A DNA stretch of 10,234 nt. Origin: Bacilli bacterium. Lineage in GTDB: Bacteria > Bacillota > Bacilli > Tumebacillales > JAQBPP01. Position 1 is the stretch's first letter; each line of letters starts with the position of its first letter. The notes beneath the pieces were generated by a model. The model saw only the letters and a list, made by a program, of their open reading frames with translations, searched no databases and was not told the origin of the DNA. The stretch is taken from contig JAQBPP010000025.1 in NCBI GenBank assembly GCA_028287455.1, forward strand, positions 1 through 10,234. The letters are read 5' to 3'. Positions 8,101-10,234 of the stretch are shown here, piece after piece. The position numbers and the translations under genes were made by a program.

Positions 8101-8315
8101 TGCTGCCAATGGTAATCGGATTAGGAAAAGGGTCGGAATCAGAGTCCTCGATGGCTACCGTTGTGGCGTTTGGATTAACATTGGCCACGATGGTGACACT
8201 GGTGCTTGTACCTGTCGTCTACATGATTTTCGACAATTGGATCGATCGATTCAAACGGATTTTTCGTCGGAAAACACCAAACGCATTAGCACCAGATCAA
8301 CCGATTCAACTGTAA
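5166..8315 (+). CDS. RND efflux transporter, HAE1/AcrB-like inner pump
   Basis: Proton-driven resistance-nodulation-division pump, 1049 residues, the usual family length. Seen: TM1 about 11-31 after F-S-V-R-R-P-V, first porter loop about 35-325, TM2-6 about 326-475, TM7 about 528-548, second porter loop to about 860, TM8-12 about 863-1030 with R-L-R-P-I-L-M-T at 964-971. The TM4 motif reads G-S-L-V-D-F-S with Asp399 followed by Phe400, where AcrB has two aspartates; the TM10 motif reads V-N-N-A-I with Asn934 at AcrB's Lys940 position. Glu406 is kept. A ten-glycine run lies at 665-674. The GTG start overlaps the adaptor stop by 4 bases (GTGA) with no strong ribosome binding site, indicating coupled translation. 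Substrate is unknown; drug, lipid or surfactin-like export, as for Gram-positive SwrC, is possible. Confidence 0.95.
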   Translation: MNIANFSVRRPVTILMIMIALVVVGAISVPLLPVDLYPNVTLPTVSVSTSWSGASPTQVESQITKPIEGQMATIANVTNVTSTSRSGSSVVSVTFNYGTNLDQATLNIRDKLGRVQRGLPSDAGTPVVNRVDPNAQAVSSLALYGNTDPITLRSLADNIVSPAVQRVDGVASVTVSGGRVRQINVEVDPNKLTQYGLSINSIVSALGSDNTSFDAGLVDKGSGLIPLHINGDFQSVADIGKVQISLGRGITIPISQLATINDTYQDVTMEARKDGQTSVSLSVFKQTDGNTVSVSDNLKKSLADIQSKLPDGVHVSVLNDQAQYIRDAISSVVKDTLLGAVFSIIILMLFLRSIRATLVIALTIPIAVISTFSMMYFSNQTINTMTLGGLSVGLGSLVDFSVVVLESIFRKRAEGLDPVEAAKTGTAEVGTAVMASALAQISVFAPAAMINGLAQQFLLPLALTVIFSHIAALFAAVTLVPMLASKILRGEIPDEDHLPRGVSLNPAVWFGHLMNRIYALYHRVLSWALRFRWTVVLLTIALLAGSLYLTKFIGTELTPATDEGQFRVSIRMPNGVSFDQTNQLTSKVEDDLKTIPDIATIFTTVGSGGGGAFQSAATNTASIQGTLKANPKENTSQVVEQIRTLTQNIYPGVQISASSSSGGIGGGGGGGGGGADISVVLTGPDLNVLQKLGDIVVQQINTVPNTRNVQSTLDKATPIYDVSINRDAAAHYGITLKDIQSTLRTAYQGSVATYYKTGDSQISVLVHYPAQLTNTLENMNNLLITSTSGTQVPITEVASVTLGSSPAQIQRINQQRQAQITASVFGATVGTVSQQVQQSISEIQPPDGYTIAMGDQQKQMSAAFGNLGVMLVLSILLVYMVMASQFESLYGPFIIMFSIPPTLIGAILGLFLTGRTINMNSIIGMIMLIGIVVNNAIVLIDYTNQLRKQGMPLYDALLRAGRIRLRPILMTTGATVLAMLPMVIGLGKGSESESSMATVVAFGLTLATMVTLVLVPVVYMIFDNWIDRFKRIFRRKTPNALAPDQPIQL
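7158..7187 (+). repeat. 15-base tandem duplication encoding ten glycines inside the RND gene
   Basis: Two adjacent 15-base units, 7158-7172 and 7173-7187, differ only at the last base (GGT versus GGC codon). Each encodes five glycines, together residues 665-674 in the second large extracytoplasmic loop. The frame is kept. Confidence 0.85.
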
Positions 8316-8344
8316 GTTTTACCTCAAATAAGCTCGTTCAATAT

Positions 8345-8385
8345 AAAAAACCAGGGCGATCGTTTGCGAGCAGCCCTGGTTTTTT
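8345..8385. terminator. Bidirectional terminator between the RND gene and the 115-residue gene
   Basis: A perfect 13-base inverted repeat: AAAAAACCAGGGC at 8345-8357 and GCCCTGGTTTTTT at 8373-8385, with a 15-base loop. A GC stem with a T-run on either strand lets it end the efflux operon from the left and the convergent gene at 8423-8770 from the right. Confidence 0.93.
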
Positions 8386-8422
8386 GTATCGTTTGTACGA
8401 GGCGGAGGCGGCTGCCGCTCCT

Positions 8423-8770
8423 TTATTCAGCCTCTTTGGCCTGATTCTCATATACAATGAAGCGAAAGTTTAATCCTTCAAAGTGAACCACATAAGCATG
8501 CTGCCAAAACCTGAAGCTCTCACTTGTAGAAGGCCTTCTCACATTTCCCAAATCCAGCTCCGGATAGTGGATCCGCAACGTGTCCGCAGTAAATTCATAA
8601 GGAACCTCCAGCGTCTGGATCGTGCTTTCCATCAGGACGACGCCGTCTGGTTTGAATTCCCCTTGTTCGTTCACTTGCAGGAACGCCCGGTCTGCCTCCT
8701 GTATAACCCCATTTGACCCGATCATATCTCCATCCGTAACCACGATTTTAGTACCGACTGCGAGCGGCAT
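8423..8770 (-). CDS. Uncharacterised 115-residue protein
   Basis: I do not recognise a family. The protein is soluble-looking, with no signal peptide or membrane segment. The first 40 residues alternate hydrophobic and polar residues with glycines (V-G-T-K-I-V-V-T-D-G-D-M-I-G-S-N-G-V-I), which resembles a small SH3/KOW-like barrel; that is inference from pattern only. The C-terminal part is rich in Phe, His, Tyr and Trp (F-R-F-W-Q-H-A-Y-V-V-H-F). The gene looks real: AGGAGG lies 9 bases before the ATG, a good minus-strand promoter sits at 8819-8847, and a terminator lies just beyond its end. It converges with the efflux operon and diverges from the small membrane-protein gene, so it is transcribed alone. 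Confidence 0.75.
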   Translation of the reverse strand: MPLAVGTKIVVTDGDMIGSNGVIQEADRAFLQVNEQGEFKPDGVVLMESTIQTLEVPYEFTADTLRIHYPELDLGNVRRPSTSESFRFWQHAYVVHFEGLNFRFIVYENQAKEAE

Positions 8771-8818
8771 ATACTTTAACCTCCTGATAAGTGCTACTTG
8801 GAATTTCCGAATAACAAA

Positions 8819-8847
8819 ATTATGCAGCTTGCAGAAACCATTTACAA
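8819..8847 (-). promoter_or_regulatory. Sigma-A-like promoter for the 115-residue gene
   Basis: On the minus strand, TTGTAA (8847-8842) and CATAAT (8824-8819) are separated by exactly 17 bases. The predicted start near 8812 leaves a leader of about 40 bases with the ribosome binding site. The promoter lies inside the inverted repeat at 8824-8865. Confidence 0.65.
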
Positions 8848-8865
8848 GTTAAGTGGATAAGCTGC
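8824..8865. repeat. Compound inverted repeat in the divergent intergenic region
   Basis: Outer arms GCAGCTT (8824-8830) and AAGCTGC (8859-8865) are perfect 7-base complements. Nested inside, CCATTTA (8838-8844) and TAAGTGG (8850-8856) pair over 7 positions with one G-T wobble around a 5-base loop. The arms flank the -35 box and spacer of the minus-strand promoter, so this may be an operator, or a hairpin if transcribed rightward. Confidence 0.6.
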
Positions 8866-8903
8866 ACTATTAACCAGTTAGAGGCATATACTCCTATCAC
8901 TCG

Positions 8904-8915
8904 TAAGGAGGTGAT
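8904..8915 (+). promoter_or_regulatory. Full-length Shine-Dalgarno sequence of the small membrane-protein gene
   Basis: TAAGGAGGTGAT is a 12-base uninterrupted complement of the conserved 16S rRNA 3' tail (ATCACCTCCTTA). GGAGG ends 7 bases before the ATG at 8919, an ideal spacing. CTCCT (8891-8895) could pair with AGGAG (8906-8910), and TATCAC (8895-8900) with GTGATA (8911-8916); the two pairings compete. Confidence 0.85.
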
Positions 8916-8918
8916 AAC

Positions 8919-9098
8919 ATGATACTGCCGGAATTCATCCTACAAATTGCTTTGCTTATCATCTTAGTCAGAAGCGTTTATGTCGCGATTCAACTGCTCA
9001 ACAGTTCTCACAAAGCATGGCTCGATATCCTGTTTCACATTTCAGTAGCCATTTTTGCGTTGTTTTATTACTCCGAGCATTTTGGACACTTTTTTTGA
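8919..9098 (+). CDS. Small membrane protein, 59 residues
   Basis: A short gene: ATG at 8919, TGA at 9096-9098. It begins M-I-L-P-E-F-I-L-Q and has two hydrophobic stretches, about 6-27 and 37-51, separated by a polar turn (L-N-S-S-H-K-A-W), and ends H-F-G-H-F-F. This suggests a two-helix hairpin in the cytoplasmic membrane. I do not recognise a family. Support for it being real: a perfect 12-base ribosome binding site at ideal spacing and a terminator 25 bases after the stop. A TATACT -10-like box lies at 8887-8892 but lacks a convincing -35. It converges with the TetR gene and stands alone. Function is unknown; small membrane proteins of this size often modulate transporters or kinases, but nothing here proves that. 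Confidence 0.75.
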   Translation: MILPEFILQIALLIILVRSVYVAIQLLNSSHKAWLDILFHISVAIFALFYYSEHFGHFF

Positions 9099-9123
9099 CC
9101 AGTCGGATTTCAAACACAAGTTG

Positions 9124-9159
9124 AAAAAGGGTTGCCGTTATAAGACGATAACCCTTTTT
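9124..9159. terminator. Bidirectional terminator between the small membrane protein and TetR genes
   Basis: Arms 9124-9138 and 9145-9159 form a stem around the loop TATAAG; AAAAAGGGTT pairs perfectly with AACCCTTTTT, followed inward by one wobble and one mismatch, then three more pairs. Either strand ends in a T-run, so it can serve both convergent genes. Confidence 0.88.
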
Positions 9160-9178
9160 GAACGCGATTCAACTCCCT

Positions 9179-9811
9179 CTACCTAATGGATAATAGTCCG
9201 AATAGACAGTATGATACGATTTCCTCAACAAGCGCTGTTGCCTCTACAGTATCCGCACTTATCTTGCGACCAAGGTATTCGGTGAGATTCGGAATCAACG
9301 CCCCCCAATATGCGTTGGCAGCTAAAATCGGATCTCCTTGCCGCAACTCTCCATCGTTCATCCCTTGTTTGACAACGACGGCAATGTGATCCCGCAGAAT
9401 ATACCGATTCCTTATGTATTCCTCTTCTTTCCCTTCGTACACTTCCCGGGCTTCCTCATAGGCACGCATGTGAAATCGGGGAAAGCGTGAATCACGTAAG
9501 GCTCCTCGACATAACTGCTGAGCGTAATTGAGAAGGCGTTCCGACGGCGAGCCCTCCGCGTCAAGCAAATTTTGTTTGGCAAACTCACGGCTCTTTTCAA
9601 TCATCCAAGAAAACAACGACTGGAAGAGTTCCTCTTTTGTGTTGAAGTAGTAGTACACAAGTCCCCGCTTCAATCCCGCCTGCTCTGCAACATCAGAAAC
9701 TTCCGCGCCGGCGTATCCCTTTTGTACATATACACTCAAGGCAGCATCCAAAATCTGCTTCTTTCGCTCGTCGCGAATATCCTCATTTTGTTCAGAACTG
9801 CGTTGAGACAC
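9179..9811 (-). CDS. TetR-family transcriptional repressor
   Basis: Dimeric ligand-released repressor, 210 residues, normal family length. The N-terminal DNA-binding domain spans about 17-63: R-K-K-Q-I-L-D-A-A-L, G-Y-A-G-A-E-V-S-D-V-A, and the recognition helix region L-K-R-G-L-V-Y-Y-Y-F with the typical Y-Y-F-x-x-K-E-E-L-F ending. The helical C-terminal domain binds an unknown ligand. The start is GTG at 9811, with GGAGG 8 bases upstream. The gene diverges from the NmrA-like gene at 9948, and an 18-base palindrome lies over both promoters, so autorepression and repression of that neighbour are likely. No feature links it to the RND operon, which lies beyond two terminators. Confidence 0.95.
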   Translation of the reverse strand: MSQRSSEQNEDIRDERKKQILDAALSVYVQKGYAGAEVSDVAEQAGLKRGLVYYYFNTKEELFQSLFSWMIEKSREFAKQNLLDAEGSPSERLLNYAQQLCRGALRDSRFPRFHMRAYEEAREVYEGKEEEYIRNRYILRDHIAVVVKQGMNDGELRQGDPILAANAYWGALIPNLTEYLGRKISADTVEATALVEEIVSYCLFGLLSIR

Positions 9812-9826
9812 TTTTAAATCCTCCTC

Positions 9827-9855
9827 TTGACTTACATGTCAGTCAGTCATATAAT
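9827..9855 (+). promoter_or_regulatory. Promoter for the NmrA-like gene
   Basis: TTGACT (9827-9832), 17-base spacer, perfect TATAAT (9850-9855). Predicted start near 9862, about 86 bases before the ATG at 9948. Nearly consensus sigma-A; the operator palindrome fills the -35 and most of the spacer, as expected for repression. Confidence 0.8.
9828..9845. promoter_or_regulatory. Probable TetR operator
   Basis: TGACTTACATGTCAGTCA is an 18-base palindrome with 8 of 9 pairs matching. It resembles the TGACTGAC-type palindromes bound by several Bacillota TetR proteins (recalled, not searched). It covers the -35 of the rightward promoter and the predicted start of the tetR transcript. Confidence 0.75.
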
Positions 9856-9880
9856 AGCCCCAGTTCTCTCTAGGTGTCAA
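9851..9880 (-). promoter_or_regulatory. Promoter for the TetR gene
   Basis: On the minus strand, perfect TTGACA (9880-9875), an 18-base spacer and TATTAT (9856-9851). Predicted start near 9844, inside the operator. Its -10 overlaps the -10 of the opposing promoter. Confidence 0.75.
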
Positions 9881-9947
9881 GCGCGATGACTAGCATGAGT
9901 GCCGTAAGGGCAGCGCTTCATCCAAAACTAATGAAGAGGTGAAAAGT

Positions 9948-10234
9948 ATGATTTTAATAACCGGAGCAACAGGTAATGTGGGTCGTGAGGTTGTTCAACA
10001 ACTGCACGACTTAGGACATCGAATTCGAGTCCTGAGTCGGAATCCGGCAAAAATATTATGGCCGGTAGATGTGGAGGTTATTAAGGGTGATCTAACTGAC
10101 TCTGAGGCTGTAAAAGCTGCTCTGAACGGAGTCAACAAGGTGTTTCTGGTGCTGGTGCCCGGCAGTGACCAGTTCCCCGAGCTTGCCAAACAGCATGGAG
10201 TTGACCATATCGTATTTCTATCTGCAAGTGCCAT
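9948..10234 (+). CDS. NmrA-like NAD(P)-binding protein, N-terminal part
   Basis: The first 95 codons are visible; the frame runs off the window. The start M-I-L-I-T-G-A-T-G-N-V-G-R matches the nucleotide-binding loop of NmrA-like atypical short-chain dehydrogenases, followed by V-L-S-R-N-P at residues 28-33, G-D-L-T-D at 47-51 and H-I-V-F-L-S-A-S at about 87-94. Relatives include NAD(P)H:quinone reductases, azoreductase-like proteins and redox-sensing regulators. GAGGTG lies 7 bases upstream of the ATG. The segment between V-P-G and A-K-Q-H-G-V seems several residues shorter than I expect for the family. It is the likely target of the divergent TetR repressor; induction by an electrophile or quinone-like compound would fit but is inference. 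Confidence 0.85.
   Translation, partial: MILITGATGNVGREVVQQLHDLGHRIRVLSRNPAKILWPVDVEVIKGDLTDSEAVKAALNGVNKVFLVLVPGSDQFPELAKQHGVDHIVFLSASA

Noticed and set aside
8237..8473. 78-codon plus-strand open frame over the end of the RND gene and the terminator
   Set aside because: It overlaps the pump's C-terminal codons in another frame and runs through the terminator into the opposite gene.
8891..8916. H-type pseudoknot at the small gene's ribosome binding site
   Set aside because: The two stems would need zero-length connecting loops, which is sterically unlikely; alternative hairpins are the better reading.

Overview
The window looks like chromosomal DNA from a low-to-moderate GC Bacillota (Bacillales-like, possibly the Alicyclobacillus/Effusibacillus/Tumebacillus neighbourhood; anything below phylum is a guess). 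Reasons: strong GGAGG-type ribosome binding sites throughout, some GTG starts, sigma-A-like promoters, a lipoprotein-type (not outer-membrane-coupled) efflux adaptor, and T-run hairpin terminators. No mobile element, rRNA, tRNA or CRISPR array was seen. No gene-free stretch exceeds 200 bases.

Layout. 1-651 (minus): N-terminal 217 codons of a PoxB-type quinone-dependent pyruvate dehydrogenase, cut by the window edge. 770-3064 (minus): a two-component pair, OmpR-family response regulator followed by a membrane sensor kinase, separated by 6 bases. 3256-8315 (plus, divergent): a lipoprotein membrane-fusion adaptor with a very long helical hairpin, then an RND (HAE1-like) transporter overlapping it by 4 bases. 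8345-8385: bidirectional terminator. 8423-8770 (minus): unrecognised 115-residue protein. 8919-9098 (plus): 59-residue membrane protein with an extremely strong ribosome binding site. 9124-9159: second bidirectional terminator. 9179-9811 (minus): TetR-family repressor. From 9948 (plus): start of an NmrA-like NAD(P)-binding protein, cut by the window edge.

How the parts may work together. The sensor kinase and regulator are transcribed away from the adaptor-pump operon, and the 191-base space between them holds hexamers repeated with exact 11-base spacing, in the style of OmpR/PhoP-family binding sites, placed just upstream of a -10 box facing the pump. The simplest reading is an envelope-stress or toxic-compound sensor that switches on its own RND efflux system. 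In the pump, the second aspartate of the usual TM4 pair is phenylalanine and the usual TM10 lysine is asparagine. The adaptor hairpin (about 260 residues) contains no arginine, so it lacks the arginine-based TolC docking motif, which fits a cell without an outer membrane.

The right end is a second regulatory unit: TetR and NmrA-like genes diverge from fully overlapping promoters that share one 18-base near-perfect palindrome, so TetR probably represses both itself and the NmrA-like gene.
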